Assembly (NCBI RefSeq): GCF_947497285.1
Contig: NZ_CANMFT010000008.1
Location: forward strand, 161,017 to 225,016
DNA length: 64,000 nucleotides
DNA from: an uncultured Aliiroseovarius sp.
GTDB taxonomy: Bacteria > Pseudomonadota > Alphaproteobacteria > Rhodobacterales > Rhodobacteraceae
Reading direction: 5' to 3'
The notes beneath the pieces are model-generated. The model was not told the origin of the DNA. It searched no databases and saw only the letters and a list, made by a program, of their open reading frames with translations. Made by a program: the position numbers and the translations under genes. Shown in pieces: positions 7,690-17,376 of this stretch (its first letter is position 1; each line of letters begins with the position of its first letter).

Positions 7690-9444
7690 ATGACGCGTCA
7701 GATAACCGGAGCGAAAATGGTGGTTCAAGCCCTGAAGGATCAGGGTGTGGACACGGTATTCGGCTATCCAGGGGGTGCCGTCCTTCCGATCTATGACGAA
7801 ATATTCCAGCAAAATGATATTCGCCACATTCTTGTGCGCCACGAACAAGGGGCTGTGCACGCGGCCGAAGGCTATGCGCGTTCGACCGGCAAACCCGGCG
7901 TCGTTCTGGTAACCTCGGGCCCCGGTGCGACAAACGCGGTGACCGGGCTGACCGATGCGTTGCTGGATTCGATCCCGCTTGTGGTGCTGACCGGACAGGT
8001 GCCGACCTTCATGATCGGCACGGACGGGTTTCAAGAGGCGGACACCGTCGGCATCACCCGCCCTTGCACCAAACACAACTGGCTGGTGAAAGAGACAGAC
8101 AAGCTGGCGGAAACGATCCATCAGGCGTTTCACGTCGCAACCTCGGGTCGCCCGGGGCCAACGCTTGTCGATATTCCGAAGGATGTGCAGTTCGCCACCG
8201 GCACTTATACACCGCCCGCGAAGGCCGAAACCGGTCACTACGCGCCCCGTCTGCGTGGCGACACAGAGGCGATCACCGCGTTGGTCGAAGCCATGGAGAC
8301 CGCGAAACGTCCGATCTTCTATACCGGCGGCGGCGTGATCAACTCGGGCCCGGAGGCCTGCCAGCTTCTGCGCGAACTTGTTGCCGCGACGGGCTTTCCC
8401 ATCACCTCAACCCTGATGGGTCTGGGGGCCTATCCCGCGTCAGGCGAACATTGGCTGGGCATGTTGGGCATGCATGGGCTTTATGAAGCCAACATGGCGA
8501 TGCATGATTGCGACCTGATGATCTGCGTCGGCGCACGTTTTGATGACCGGATCACCGGGCGGATGGATGCGTTCAGCCCCGGATCGAAAAAGGCGCATAT
8601 CGACATTGATCCCAGCTCGGTCAACAAGGTGATCCATGTGGACATTCCGATCATCGGCGATGTCGGGCATGTGCTTGAAGACATGTTAAAAATCTGGAAG
8701 GCGCGCGGCCGCAAAACCAATGGCGAGGCGCTGGCCGGATGGACCCAACAGATTGCAGACTGGCGCGCGCGCAACTGCCTGTCCTACCGCAACTCGGACG
8801 AGATCATCCAGCCACAATACGCTTTGGAACGGCTGGAGGCGCTGACCAAAGGGGCGGATCGCTATGTCGCCACCGAAGTTGGCCAGCACCAGATGTGGGC
8901 GGCTCAATTTCTTGGCTTCGAGGAACCGAACCGCTGGCTGACATCGGGTGGCCTGGGAACCATGGGCTATGGTTTGCCCGCCTCTCTGGGCGCGCAAATT
9001 GCCCATCCCGACGCCGTGGTCATCAACGTGGCCGGCGACGCCAGCTGGCTGATGAACATGCAGGAAATGGGCACCGCCGTTCAGTTCCGCGCGCCCATCA
9101 AGCAGTTCATCCTGAACAACGAACGCCTGGGTATGGTGCGCCAGTGGCAAGAGCTGTTGCACGGCGAACGCTATAGCCAAAGCTGGTCGGAAAGCCTGCC
9201 TGATTTCGTGAAGCTGGCCGAGGCATTTGGCTGTAAAGGTCGACAAGTGTCGGACCCGGCCGAGCTGGACGACGCCATTCAGGAAATGCTGGATTATGAC
9301 GGCCCGTTTATTCTGGATGTGCTTGTCGAAAAGCACGCGAACTGCTTCCCGATGATCCCGTCGGGCGAACCGCACAACAAGATGCTTCTGGGCGAAGCCG
9401 AGACGCAGGGCGTCATCGGTGCCTCGGGCGCGACGCTGGTATAA
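7690..9444 (+). CDS. ilvB: Acetolactate synthase large (catalytic) subunit
   Basis: This TPP enzyme condenses two pyruvates, or pyruvate with 2-oxobutyrate, as the first common step of valine/leucine/isoleucine synthesis. The 584 residues have the full three-domain layout. The N-terminal pyrimidine domain has [15 protein letters not shown] and [14 protein letters not shown], with the catalytic Glu. The central FAD-fold domain includes [11 protein letters not shown]. The C-terminal pyrophosphate domain has [16 protein letters not shown] and [17 protein letters not shown], then [22 protein letters not shown] precedes the ATG. The small subunit follows after 13 bases. Expression is governed by the leader-peptide attenuator just upstream. 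The gene could equally be named ilvI. Confidence 0.96.
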   Translation: MTRQITGAKMVVQALKDQGVDTVFGYPGGAVLPIYDEIFQQNDIRHILVRHEQGAVHAAEGYARSTGKPGVVLVTSGPGATNAVTGLTDALLDSIPLVVLTGQVPTFMIGTDGFQEADTVGITRPCTKHNWLVKETDKLAETIHQAFHVATSGRPGPTLVDIPKDVQFATGTYTPPAKAETGHYAPRLRGDTEAITALVEAMETAKRPIFYTGGGVINSGPEACQLLRELVAATGFPITSTLMGLGAYPASGEHWLGMLGMHGLYEANMAMHDCDLMICVGARFDDRITGRMDAFSPGSKKAHIDIDPSSVNKVIHVDIPIIGDVGHVLEDMLKIWKARGRKTNGEALAGWTQQIADWRARNCLSYRNSDEIIQPQYALERLEALTKGADRYVATEVGQHQMWAAQFLGFEEPNRWLTSGGLGTMGYGLPASLGAQIAHPDAVVINVAGDASWLMNMQEMGTAVQFRAPIKQFILNNERLGMVRQWQELLHGERYSQSWSESLPDFVKLAEAFGCKGRQVSDPAELDDAIQEMLDYDGPFILDVLVEKHANCFPMIPSGEPHNKMLLGEAETQGVIGASGATLV

Positions 9445-9457
9445 GGAGGGCTGAGAC

Positions 9458-10024
9458 ATGTCTGCACTGAAGATCAAAAAAGGCTCGTCACGCAAATCGG
9501 CTTATGACCTGCGCGATCCCAACTCCGACGTGGTGGAAAGCCATACACTGGCCTGCGTCGTGGACAACGAAGCAGGCGTTCTGGCCCGCGTTATCGGTCT
9601 TTTCGCCGGTCGCGGCTATAACATCGAAAGCCTGACCGTGGCCGAAGTTGACCACAAGGGCCATCTGTCGCGGATCACCATCGTGACCACCGGCACACCC
9701 GCAGTGATCGAACAAATCAAGGCGCAACTGGGCCGCATCGTGCCCGTGCATGAAGTGCATGACCTGACCGTCGAAGGCCGTTCGGTCGAACGCGAGCTTG
9801 CCTTGTTCAAAGTCGAGGGCTCTGGCGACAAACGGGTCGAGGCCTTGCGCCTGGCCGACATTTTCCGCGCCAATGTCGTCGATAGCACGCTGGACAGTTT
9901 TGTCTTTGAAATCACCGGGACAACCGAAAAAATTGATGCGTTTGCTGACCTGATGCGCCCGTTGGGCCTGATCGAGGTTGCGCGCACCGGCGTTGCGGCC
10001 TTGTCGCGTGGCGCTCTGGTCTGA
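9458..10024 (+). CDS. ilvN: Acetolactate synthase small (regulatory) subunit
   Basis: This 188-residue regulatory subunit stimulates the catalytic subunit and confers valine feedback inhibition. An ACT domain spans about residues 28-100 (LACVVDNEAGVLARVIGLFAGRG, then YNIESLTVAEVD). The C-terminal ALS-small domain follows, with VERELALFKVEG and LDSFVFEITGTTEKIDAF. The length suits the IlvH-like long form. The start follows AAGGAGGGCTGAGAC. The gene ends in a hairpin 27 bases downstream, closing the ilvBN operon. Confidence 0.95.
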   Translation: MSALKIKKGSSRKSAYDLRDPNSDVVESHTLACVVDNEAGVLARVIGLFAGRGYNIESLTVAEVDHKGHLSRITIVTTGTPAVIEQIKAQLGRIVPVHEVHDLTVEGRSVERELALFKVEGSGDKRVEALRLADIFRANVVDSTLDSFVFEITGTTEKIDAFADLMRPLGLIEVARTGVAALSRGALV

Positions 10025-10050
10025 TCACCGCGCCTCCGTCCAGAAAATTT

Positions 10051-10087
10051 GTGCCCGCCTCGGAAACGTGGCGGGCGCATTTCGTTC
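10051..10087. terminator. Bidirectional terminator between ilvN and the cold-shock-like gene
   Basis: GTGCCCGCC pairs with GGCGGGCGC across a ten-base loop. The rightward tail is ATTTCGTTC and the leftward tail is AAATTTTC, so it can serve both convergent genes. Confidence 0.7.
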
Positions 10088-10096
10088 AAAGTCGCG

Positions 10097-10384
10097 TCAG
10101 GCCACGACGCGAAGGCGCGACCGTTCCGGCGCGGGCTCATAGCTGGCCAGCACCTGCCCCGGATCGACCGTCCCCGGCAACACGGCAATCGCGTCGATGC
10201 GCTGCACGGTCCGAAAGCCGTTTCTTTCCTCAAGCTCAAAGCGGATCTGCGTTCCACGATGAAAATTGATGACTGGCCCCGCCGTTTCAACCTCGGGTCC
10301 GATATAGGCAAGCGGCCCCTGATCTTCGCACCAGACCAAGCCAACGCTCTTTTCGGCGTTATACCACAGGATTATCCCCAACAT
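10097..10384 (-). CDS. Small degenerate cold-shock-domain-like protein
   Basis: This is a protein of about 95 residues starting MLGIILWYNAEKSVGLVWCE. The order GIILWYNAEKSVGLV matches the cold-shock signature GxVKWFNxxKGFGFI, but the RNP1 core KGFGFI is replaced by KSVGLV. Downstream, INFHRGTQIRFELEERNGFR and RTVQRIDAI match the later strands of the same fold. Nucleic-acid contact aromatics are thus partly lost (W and Y kept, both RNP1 Phe lost). The second of two nearby ATGs was chosen because GGAG lies seven bases before it; the first would add four residues. Codon use looks genuinely coding. Function unknown; an OB-fold protein with altered or no RNA binding is my inference. Confidence 0.65.
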   Translation of the reverse strand: MLGIILWYNAEKSVGLVWCEDQGPLAYIGPEVETAGPVINFHRGTQIRFELEERNGFRTVQRIDAIAVLPGTVDPGQVLASYEPAPERSRLRVVA

Positions 10385-10636
10385 GCGCGTCTCCATTCTT
10401 TGGAGTTATTCTAGAAGCAGGTTGCGGCAGAAACAGGGCAAATATCAATTTTAAGCGCCGCTGCATGGCGTCATTGCGCAGCTTTTCCGACGCTAAGGCG
10501 CGTCAAATCGATCGGATTCAGCGCATTATTTGCCCCAACGTCAATTTGATCATTTTCGTTAGGAATCAGTGCGATACATAAAGGTATCTATGTATTTGAA
10601 TGCGGAGAGGCGCAAGATCACCCCAAACCCGCCAAG

Positions 10637-10667
10637 CCAAAAAGAATGGGGCGCCCGAAGGCACCCC
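10637..10667 (-). terminator. Possible terminator downstream of nrdJ
   Basis: On the reverse strand GGGGTGCC-TTCG-GGCGCCCC forms a tight hairpin with one mismatch, followed by ATTCTTTTT. It lies about 180 bases past the nrdJ stop. Confidence 0.5.
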
Positions 10668-10767
10668 AGTTTCGCTGATAAGGCTCGTGATTGATACTGC
10701 CCGATTTGTTTTTTACCTGCGGCCCTATCCGCGTCAGGGGGCGAGCGCACCCGCCCCGTGTCATGTC

Positions 10768-10793
10768 GGGTGGGCGGCATAGCCGCCCTACCC
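10768..10793. repeat. GC-rich hairpin, possibly a dispersed REP-like element
   Basis: GGGTGGGCGGC-ATA-GCCGCCCTACCC is an inverted repeat with a single bulged A and no T run in either direction. Its form resembles the short dispersed intergenic palindromes of many Rhodobacterales genomes, but only one copy occurs in this window. Confidence 0.4.
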
Positions 10794-10844
10794 CTATTTC
10801 GCCGATTGCCACCCCTTGGGAAAAGCGGCAACCAGCGGAAGATC

Positions 10845-13800
10845 TTAGCTGCAGCCCGTGGTCGAGCCGCAGGTGTTGCACTTCATGCAAGTGCCGTTAC
10901 GCACCAATGTGTAGTTGCCACATTCGCCGCAAGGGTCACCCTCGTAGCCTTGCATCTTGGCTTTGGTGCGCGCGTCGATCTTGTTGATCGTGCCCGCCGA
11001 AATCGCTGTCTCGCTGACCAGCGTTTCGGTCACGGTCGTCGTCACGCCCGACGTTTCCGGAACCAATGTGTTCAGAACACCCACCGGATCAGTGCCGGTC
11101 AGCATGGTTTCTTCCGCGCCGGCCCCACCCTGCAAGACCATCAGCTCTTGCGGCATGCGCTTGCGCAGATATCCGGTCGAGCTGATTTGCTTCAACACTT
11201 CCAAGGACTTAGTGGCGGCGGTTTCCGTCATTTCCTGAACGTTGGCGACGCCTTCTTCCTGACCACGGCCCAGATCGTCGAAGGCAGCGCCCTCAGGCTT
11301 CACATGCGCCAGATCGGTGCGGTCCAGGTAGGACACGGCCAGTTCGCGGAAGATGTAATCCAGGATTGAGGTCGCGTTCTTGATTGAATCGTTGCCCTGC
11401 ACCATCCCAGCCGGTTCAAACTTGGTGAAGGTGAAGGCGTCGACGAATTCCTCCAACGGCACGCCGTATTGCAGGCCGACCGACACCGCGATGGCGAAGT
11501 TGTTCATCATCGCGCGGAAGCCAGCTCCTTCCTTGTGCATGTCGATGAAGATCTCGCCCAGATTGCCGTCTTCGTATTCGCCGGTGCGCAGGTAAACCTT
11601 GTGCCCGCCAACGATGGCTTTCTGGGTGTAGCCCTTGCGACGTTCGGGCAGCTTTTCACGGCCACGCGCCACTTCCTTGATCACGATTTTCTCGATGATC
11701 TTCTCGGCCAGTGTCACGGCTTTATCGTGGGTCGAACCCGATGCGAGGATCTCTTCGGCTTCTTCGTCATCTTCGACCAGTGCCGCAGCCAGCGGCTGGC
11801 TGAGTTTCGAGCCATCGCGATAGAGCGCGTTCGCCTTGATCCCCAACGACCAGCTCAGCTCATACGCCTTCTGACAGTCTTCAATCGTCGCGTCGTTCGC
11901 CATGTTGATGGTTTTCGAGATTGCGCCGGAAATGAAGCTCTGCGCCGCCGCCATCATATAGATATGGCTGTCAACATTCAGGAAACGCTTGCCTTTTTTG
12001 CCGCACGGGTTGGCGCAGTCGAAGACGCTGTAATGCTCTTCCTTCAGGTGTGGCGCGCCTTCCAACGTCATCGTGCCGCACACATGGTCGTTGGCCGCGT
12101 CGATGTCCTTGCGGGTGAAACCAAGGTGGCTGAGCAGGCTGAAATCGGGGTTGTTCAGCTTCTCGGTCGGGATGCCCAGCACGTTGGTGCAGAACTCTTC
12201 GCCCAGCGTCCACTGGTTGAACACGAAACGGATGTCGAAGGCGGACGGCAGTGCCGCCTCGATCTTGTCGATCTCGTTTTGGCCGAAGCCGTGCCCGATC
12301 AGGGTCGTGTGGTTGATCCCCGGCGCGTTGCCGATGGTGCCGTGCCCCACGGCGTAGCTGATGATCTCTTCAATCTCGGACGAGGCATAGCCAAGCTTTT
12401 CAAGCGCTGCGGGAACCGAGCGGTTGATGATCTTGAAATAACCGCCACCCGCCAATTTCTTGAACTTCACCAATGCGAAGTCAGGCTCGATCCCTGTGGT
12501 GTCACAATCCATCACCAGACCAATGGTGCCGGTTGGCGCAATCACAGACACTTGCGCGTTGCGGTAGCCGTGCTTTTCACCCAGCGCCAGCGCTTCGTCC
12601 CACGCGCCCATGGCCAGATCGACCAGCTTGGCATCGGGGCAGTTTTTCTGGTCCAGCGGCAAAGGTTTGATCGCCAGATCCTCATAGCCGTCTTTCGCGC
12701 CGTAAGCGGCGGTGCGGTGGTTGCGAATGACGCGCAGCATGTGGTCCTTGTTGCGCTCGTAGCCTTCGAACGCGCCCAACTCGCTCGCCATTTCGGCAGA
12801 GGTCGCATAGGACACGCCCGACAGGATCGCGGTCAGCGCCCCGCACATCGCGCGGCCTTCAGCCGAGTCGTAACCAAAGCCCATGTTCATCAGCAGACCG
12901 CCGATATTGGCATAGCCCAGACCCAACGTGCGGAAGACATAGCTGCGTTCGGCGATCTCTTTCGACGGGAACTGCGCCATCATCACCGAGATTTCCAGCG
13001 TGATCGTCCACAGGCGGGTCGCGTGCATGTAGTCTTCGGCCTGGAACACGCCGTCCTTCAGGAAGGTCAGCAGGTTCATCGAGGCGAGGTTACAGGCGGT
13101 GTCGTCCAGAAACATATATTCCGAGCACGGGTTCGAGCCGCGGATCGCGCCATCTTCGGGGCATGTGTGCCACGCATTGACCGTGTCGTGATACTGGATG
13201 CCGGGATCAGCACAGGCCCATGCCGCGTGACCGATCTGGTCCCACAGATCGCGCGCCTTGATGGTCTTGGCGACCGAGCCATCGGTGCGGCGGATCAGTT
13301 CCCAGTCGGCGTCGGCCTCAACAGCTTTCAGATAAGCGTCAGTGACGCGCACCGAGTTGTTCGAGTTCTGGCCCGATACAGTCGCATAGGCTTCGCTGTC
13401 CCAGTCGGTGTCATAGGTCGGGAACTCGATCGAGCCATAGCCTTGCTTGGCGTAATCCAGCACGCGCTTAACGTAAACTTCGGGGATTGCGACTTTTTTC
13501 GCGGCCCGAATGACGCCTTTCAGGGTCTCGTTCACCTTGGGATCATAGGCGTCTTCCTCGGCCCCGTCCCATGCGCGGATGGCGGCAAAGATGTGGTTCA
13601 GATGCTCTTCGTGCATCTTCGAGCCCGCGACCAACGAGGCCACTTTCTGCTCTTCCTTGACCTTCCAGTTGATGTATTCCTCGATATCCGGGTGGTCGCT
13701 GTCCACGATCACCATCTTGGCCGCACGGCGCGTGGTGCCGCCCGACTTGATCGCGCCAGCAGCACGGTCACCAATCTTCAGGAACCCCATCAGGCCGGAC

Positions 13801-14552
13801 GACTTACCGCCACCGGACAGATTCTCGTTGGCCGCCCGCAAGGACGAGAAGTTGGTGCCGGTGCCCGAGCCGTATTTGAACAAACGTGCCTCGCGGACCC
13901 ACAGATCCATTATGCCGCCGTCACCCACCAGATCATCGCCAACAGACTGGATGAAGCAGGCGTGGGGCTGCGGATGCTCATAGCTCGACTTGGATTTGGT
14001 CAGCTTGCGGGTCTTGTGATCGACGTAATAGTGACCTTGAGCGGGGCCATCGATGCCGTAGGCCCAATGCAGGCCGGTGTTGAACCACTGGGGCGAGTTC
14101 GGGGCCGCGCGTTGGCTGGCCAGCATGTGGCGCATTTCGTCGAAATAGGCTTTGGCGTCGGCCTCGGTGGTGAAATAACCACCCTTCCAACCCCAATAGG
14201 TCCACGCACCCGCCAGACGATCAAACACTTGCTTGGCCGAGGTCTCGCCGCCGAAGCGGTCTTCTTTGGGAAGGTCTGCCAGCGCCTTGTCGTCGGGAAC
14301 CGAGCGCCACAGGAATTCAGGAACACCCTTTTCTTTCACGCGCTTCAGGGCAGCAGGCACACCGGCTTTGCGGAAATATTTCTGCGCGATCACGTCCGAG
14401 GCGACTTGGCTCCAGGCAGATGGGACTTCGCAATCGTCCAGTTTGAACACGATGGTCCCATCTGGGTTTCGAATTTCCGAAGATGTGGTGATGAAATCCA
14501 GATCGGAATAAGCGTCTTTGCCTGCCTTGGTAAACTTACGTTCAATCTTCAT
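10845..14552 (-). CDS. nrdJ: Adenosylcobalamin-dependent (class II) ribonucleotide reductase
   Basis: NrdJ reduces ribonucleotides to deoxyribonucleotides with coenzyme B12, with or without oxygen. The 1235-residue chain is the long alphaproteobacterial form. It starts [20 protein letters not shown]. Visible motifs are [16 protein letters not shown], the [10 protein letters not shown] stretch, [33 protein letters not shown] (active-site Asn/Cys/Glu loop) and [20 protein letters not shown]. The C-terminal tail [20 protein letters not shown] with TCGSTTGCS is a cysteine-rich zinc-type end that probably shuttles electrons. It stands alone. An NrdR box lies about 200 bases upstream. I found no B12-box riboswitch in the leader. 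Confidence 0.96.
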   Translation of the reverse strand: MKIERKFTKAGKDAYSDLDFITTSSEIRNPDGTIVFKLDDCEVPSAWSQVASDVIAQKYFRKAGVPAALKRVKEKGVPEFLWRSVPDDKALADLPKEDRFGGETSAKQVFDRLAGAWTYWGWKGGYFTTEADAKAYFDEMRHMLASQRAAPNSPQWFNTGLHWAYGIDGPAQGHYYVDHKTRKLTKSKSSYEHPQPHACFIQSVGDDLVGDGGIMDLWVREARLFKYGSGTGTNFSSLRAANENLSGGGKSSGLMGFLKIGDRAAGAIKSGGTTRRAAKMVIVDSDHPDIEEYINWKVKEEQKVASLVAGSKMHEEHLNHIFAAIRAWDGAEEDAYDPKVNETLKGVIRAAKKVAIPEVYVKRVLDYAKQGYGSIEFPTYDTDWDSEAYATVSGQNSNNSVRVTDAYLKAVEADADWELIRRTDGSVAKTIKARDLWDQIGHAAWACADPGIQYHDTVNAWHTCPEDGAIRGSNPCSEYMFLDDTACNLASMNLLTFLKDGVFQAEDYMHATRLWTITLEISVMMAQFPSKEIAERSYVFRTLGLGYANIGGLLMNMGFGYDSAEGRAMCGALTAILSGVSYATSAEMASELGAFEGYERNKDHMLRVIRNHRTAAYGAKDGYEDLAIKPLPLDQKNCPDAKLVDLAMGAWDEALALGEKHGYRNAQVSVIAPTGTIGLVMDCDTTGIEPDFALVKFKKLAGGGYFKIINRSVPAALEKLGYASSEIEEIISYAVGHGTIGNAPGINHTTLIGHGFGQNEIDKIEAALPSAFDIRFVFNQWTLGEEFCTNVLGIPTEKLNNPDFSLLSHLGFTRKDIDAANDHVCGTMTLEGAPHLKEEHYSVFDCANPCGKKGKRFLNVDSHIYMMAAAQSFISGAISKTINMANDATIEDCQKAYELSWSLGIKANALYRDGSKLSQPLAAALVEDDEEAEEILASGSTHDKAVTLAEKIIEKIVIKEVARGREKLPERRKGYTQKAIVGGHKVYLRTGEYEDGNLGEIFIDMHKEGAGFRAMMNNFAIAVSVGLQYGVPLEEFVDAFTFTKFEPAGMVQGNDSIKNATSILDYIFRELAVSYLDRTDLAHVKPEGAAFDDLGRGQEEGVANVQEMTETAATKSLEVLKQISSTGYLRKRMPQELMVLQGGAGAEETMLTGTDPVGVLNTLVPETSGVTTTVTETLVSETAISAGTINKIDARTKAKMQGYEGDPCGECGNYTLVRNGTCMKCNTCGSTTGCS

Positions 14553-14699
14553 GTGCCCCGTCTGTCCTTCATGCGCTGTGGCGGCTCGCGTCTTGGCGCG
14601 GGTCCACCTTGATCAATACCTTCTGCGCTGATCACAAAGGACCGGAAACAAAGAAAACCCCTCCCCTCCGAGACGTGAAAACACCGCTTCGGACCAAAG

Positions 14700-14714
14700 T
14701 GACCTATTGGGTCA
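14700..14714. promoter_or_regulatory. Short palindrome in the nrdJ leader
   Basis: TGACC-TATTG-GGTCA is a perfect 5-5-5 inverted repeat. It lies immediately downstream, on the nrdJ strand, of TTGACA (14715-14720), which could be a -35 element; no good -10 is apparent. Role unknown. Confidence 0.4.
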
Positions 14715-14751
14715 TGTCAAATTTGTTTCACTGTCCCGCAACAACCTGCCG

Positions 14752-14798
14752 CCACTATATGTTGTGGCTTGATGACCAGCGCCCACAAGTTGGCGTAG
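14752..14798 (-). promoter_or_regulatory. NrdR box (plus degenerate second copy) upstream of nrdJ
   Basis: CCACTATATGTTGTGG (14752-14767) matches the known NrdR palindrome acaCwAtATaTwGtgt at every strongly conserved position. A weaker partner, CCACAAGTTGGCGTAG, begins exactly 31 bases further on (14783-14798), the spacing at which tandem NrdR boxes are normally found. NrdR represses ribonucleotide reductase genes when dATP is plentiful. Confidence 0.75.
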
Positions 14799-14807
14799 AG
14801 ACACCTA

Positions 14808-14859
14808 TCAGGTCAACGAAAAATTATGGGATATCCACAACTCTTTTCCATTGACCTGA
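14808..14859. repeat. Nine-base inverted repeat flanking an AT-rich segment upstream of nrdJ
   Basis: TCAGGTCAA (14808-14816) and TTGACCTGA (14851-14859) are perfect complements 34 bases apart. The enclosed segment is AT-rich and holds GGATATCC. It may be a second operator or a promoter region for nrdJ. Confidence 0.4.
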
Positions 14860-15299
14860 GGGGCATGTTCATTCTGCAAGAAAGTGGCGTTTGATTCCCC
14901 CGCGCCGACAACCCCTGCGTGTATTGAGTTTTTTCTATTTATGGGGCTGGTTTATCTGACAAAGGCAAGGTGGCGCCTGAATAGCATCAAGGTCGCAAAA
15001 CACCGCGCGCGTGTATTTTGTGGCAGCCGGCCGCGCCCGGAGCATCCGTCACACTGAAAATCATTGTGCACCTGCAGAAACTCAACAAATCAAGGCGCTC
15101 GTGCCTGAACGCGTGTCCTGTTCGCAACAGGCTTGCCCCTGTCCTTGCCCAAGCGCGCGGCGTGACGAACAGAATCGGCAGAGTAGACAGCAAGGGGGAC
15201 CATGGCGTTTTCAGACCACCACATCAGACACAACATCTTGGGTCAGCCCACACCCGTTTGGCGGAAAAACCTTGTCTGCAGGATGGTCAAGAAAGGTGG
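14860..15299. other. Non-coding stretch between the nrdJ regulatory region and tRNA-Pro
   Basis: I see no supported protein gene here. Short frames in both directions lack ribosome sites and recognisable composition. It probably contains sequence downstream of tRNA-Pro; no clear terminator for the tRNA could be picked out. Confidence 0.5.
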
Positions 15300-15376
15300 T
15301 GGTCGGGACGGCAAGATTCGAACTTGCGACCTACGGTACCCAAAACCGTCGCGCTACCAGGCTGCGCTACGCCCCG
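15300..15376 (-). tRNA. tRNA-Pro (UGG)
   Basis: A 77-base cloverleaf on the reverse strand. The acceptor arm CGGGGCG pairs with CGTCCCG. The D arm contains AGCCTGGTAGCGC. The anticodon stem ACGGT/ACCGT encloses loop TTTGGGT, so the anticodon is TGG. The T arm contains GTTCGAATC. The 3' CCA is encoded. It reads the CCA (and by wobble other CCN) proline codons. Confidence 0.96.
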
Positions 15377-15456
15377 AACGCCCTCTCCATAGCGACCGTT
15401 CCGCATGATGAAAAGAGCAAAACGCCGCGCGGGCCAGCATCAATCGCAAGAAGTCG

Positions 15457-15954
15457 TCATTCAGGCGCATCACAAGGCCATGCGGCGCGCGTTTGATCCA
15501 ATGCAGGGTGGCGCAAAACACTGCCCGTGGTGATGCCCAGACGATCTGTCATCCCGCCGTTCACTTCGAGGACGGCCAGTATATCGGATCCGCCCGGAAT
15601 GGGGGTCAGGTCAAGTGGCAGGGCGTTTTCATGGATCGACGCCACAGTCCCATCTGCGCGCAGAAACAGCATATCCAACGCGATAAGCGTGTCCTTCATC
15701 CAAAAGCTCACATTCTGTGGGGCCTCAAACAGAAACAGCATGCCGTGGCTGGCCGCCATGTCTTCGCGGTGCATCAACCCGCGCGCCCGGTCGGCGGGGG
15801 TCTGTGCCAGCTCGACGGTGAAACGTGCCACGCCCCAGTCACCGCGCAAATCCACATGTGTCGGGCTGCAATCACCAGCCGCGGCGGCGATGGAGGTTGC
15901 CGCCCAGACCCAAAGGCTGACCCCGACGTTCCGTCCAAAGGAGGAAAGCCGCAT
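15457..15954 (-). CDS. Exported DUF192 family protein
   Basis: This 165-residue protein has an N-terminal hydrophobic signal (LWVWAATSIAAAAGDC, possible cleavage after Ala about 26) and one DUF192 domain. The domain motifs are ELAQTPADRARGLMHREDMA, GMLFLFEAPQNVSFWMKDT and LDMLFLRADGTV, ending in VLEVNGG. The fold is known but the biochemical role of the family is not. It follows the double cold-shock gene by six bases on the same strand and is surely co-transcribed; this linkage may reflect envelope maintenance under stress (inference). Confidence 0.88.
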   Translation of the reverse strand: MRLSSFGRNVGVSLWVWAATSIAAAAGDCSPTHVDLRGDWGVARFTVELAQTPADRARGLMHREDMAASHGMLFLFEAPQNVSFWMKDTLIALDMLFLRADGTVASIHENALPLDLTPIPGGSDILAVLEVNGGMTDRLGITTGSVLRHPALDQTRAAWPCDAPE

Positions 15955-15960
15955 CTCAGA

Positions 15961-16500
15961 TCACTCTTTTTCGTGGATCGCTGCGTCCCAAGCCGACACG
16001 CTGACCGCCATGAAGCCCCGTTTGCCTTGGGCCGCGCGAAGGCTGATCGCCTCGCCGGGTTGCAAATCCGCCAGACCAGAGCGGCGCAGAACCTCGACAT
16101 GGATAAAAACATCCTCGGGGCGGCCGAACACATTGGCAAAACCGAAGCCTTTGGCCTTGTCGAACCACTTGACGCGCGCAGGCTCTACCGGCCCGACATC
16201 TTCGGGGTCGACCAGCCCTTCGGCAAATTCTTCCAACTGGTGAAGTCCACCATCTGCGGGTGGCTCGATCGACAGAACACTGACCGCCTGACGGCCCCGA
16301 TCCGTGGACTGTACCGTGATTTCGATCCGCGACCCGTCAGCCACCGAGCTTTGCCCGAAGTTGCGCAAGACATTGGCGTGAAGCAGAATATCTGCCCCGC
16401 CCTCGTCCGCAATGACGAAGCCAAACCCCTTGCTCGGGTCAAACCACTTGACTTGCCCGTGCACGACCACTGGCTCTTGCGCGTCGCTGGCTAGCGCCAT
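15961..16500 (-). CDS. Cold-shock protein with two cold-shock domains
   Basis: This 179-residue protein carries two OB-fold cold-shock domains. The first, at about residues 14-78, has GQVKWFDPSKGFGFVIADEG. The second, at about residues 108-172, has ARVKWFDKAKGFGFANVFG then EDVFIHVEVLRRSG. Both keep the RNP1 motif KGFGF and the FVH-type RNP2 (DILLHANVL, DVFIHVEVL). An acidic linker joins them. It should bind single-stranded RNA or DNA and act as an RNA chaperone. The double architecture is common in alphaproteobacteria. It is the first gene of a pair with DUF192. Contrast with the degenerate cold-shock-like protein at 10097-10384. Confidence 0.93.
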   Translation of the reverse strand: MALASDAQEPVVVHGQVKWFDPSKGFGFVIADEGGADILLHANVLRNFGQSSVADGSRIEITVQSTDRGRQAVSVLSIEPPADGGLHQLEEFAEGLVDPEDVGPVEPARVKWFDKAKGFGFANVFGRPEDVFIHVEVLRRSGLADLQPGEAISLRAAQGKRGFMAVSVSAWDAAIHEKE

Positions 16501-16614
16501 TTGAAACCTCTAGAATTTCGCATCCCCAGCTCCATAAATGGGACTAATGCGCAGGTGACGCAAGACCTAATAACCTATACTTTTAGCTAGGCTACGCATC
16601 ACAATTGCCCGAAA

Positions 16615-17220
16615 TCATGGGTTTAGTCGGGTGACAGACCACGGTGCGCCTGCCTCGGCCCGCGTCCAGCGAAACCGGTCATGAAGGCGGAATGCCCCGT
16701 CGGCCCAGAATTCTATTTCGACCGGCTTAAGTCGATATCCACCCCAAAACGGAGGCCGCGGCGGATGCGTGCCATGGGTCGCGGTCACCTTCGCGACCTC
16801 GGCCATCAACGCCGCTCGCGAGGCGAGCGGTTGGCTTTGTTGCGACGCCCAAGCGCCCAGCCGACTTTTCAGCGACCGTGACGCATAATAGGCGTCGGCC
16901 TGCGGCCCCTCTTCGCGCGTTATCAACCCGCGCACCCTGATCTGACGGCGCAGGCTTTTCCAATGCATGACGAATGCGGCCTTGCCGGCTTGATCAAGCT
17001 CGTGCGCCTTGGCAGAGCCGAAGTTGGTGTAGAACACGAACGCATCGTCTTCGATGTCTTTCAACAGAACCATGCGCACATTGGGCAGGCCGTCTGCGTC
17101 CACCGTGGACAGGGCGATGGCGTTGGGATCGTTGGGCTCGGTTTTCTCAGCTTCGGTCAACCAGCTGCGTGCAATCACAAACGGATCGTCGCCCGAAAAT
17201 ATCCCGCCTCTTTCCGTCAT
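16615..17220 (-). CDS. pdxH: Pyridoxamine 5'-phosphate oxidase
   Basis: PdxH is an FMN enzyme that oxidises pyridoxine- or pyridoxamine-5'-phosphate to pyridoxal 5'-phosphate. The 201 residues start at [14 protein letters not shown], where AAGGATGCGACC lies just upstream; the frame is open for 52 codons further but without family similarity. Visible motifs are [53 protein letters not shown] (FMN-binding) and the C-terminal [20 protein letters not shown] ending in RLNP, the typical PNPOx tail. Divergent from fabI across 156 bases. Confidence 0.95.
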   Translation of the reverse strand: MTERGGIFSGDDPFVIARSWLTEAEKTEPNDPNAIALSTVDADGLPNVRMVLLKDIEDDAFVFYTNFGSAKAHELDQAGKAAFVMHWKSLRRQIRVRGLITREEGPQADAYYASRSLKSRLGAWASQQSQPLASRAALMAEVAKVTATHGTHPPRPPFWGGYRLKPVEIEFWADGAFRLHDRFRWTRAEAGAPWSVTRLNP

Positions 17221-17376
17221 GGTCGCATCCTTTCCTGCTCGTGCCACATATAAGCGCCTGCGCGATAAGGCGCCAATTGAATTCCAACCACGCAACGTCT
17301 TCGGTGCCAAGACTTGAAGAAGCAATGCCAATCGCCTAAACGGGCTTATTGCAGTATCTCGGGACGGGGAATACAT

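Larger units (their letters stand above)
10385..10844. other. Intergenic stretch with hairpins, no supported gene
   Basis: Between the cold-shock-like gene and the end of nrdJ I see no coding frame with a plausible product. It holds a leftward terminator candidate (10637-10667) and a GC-rich hairpin (10768-10793), listed separately. The part 10410-10600 is comparatively AT-rich and may hold the promoter of the cold-shock-like gene. Confidence 0.6.

Noticed and set aside
10768..10793. Hairpin as an nrdJ terminator
   Set aside because: Stable but without any T run in the nrdJ direction; a better candidate is at 10637-10667.
11469..14612. Open frame of about 1047 codons antisense to nrdJ
   Set aside because: It mirrors the nrdJ coding strand, has no recognisable domain and its composition is that of a reverse-complemented GC-rich gene; nrdJ is unmistakable on the other strand.
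14553..14860. Cobalamin riboswitch before nrdJ
   Set aside because: No B12-box-like sequence could be found by eye on the nrdJ strand.
15018..15392. Open frame containing RQDSNLRP ... PGCATP across the tRNA
   Set aside because: This is the well-known spurious frame on the antisense strand of tRNA-Pro genes; the cloverleaf at 15300-15376 explains it.
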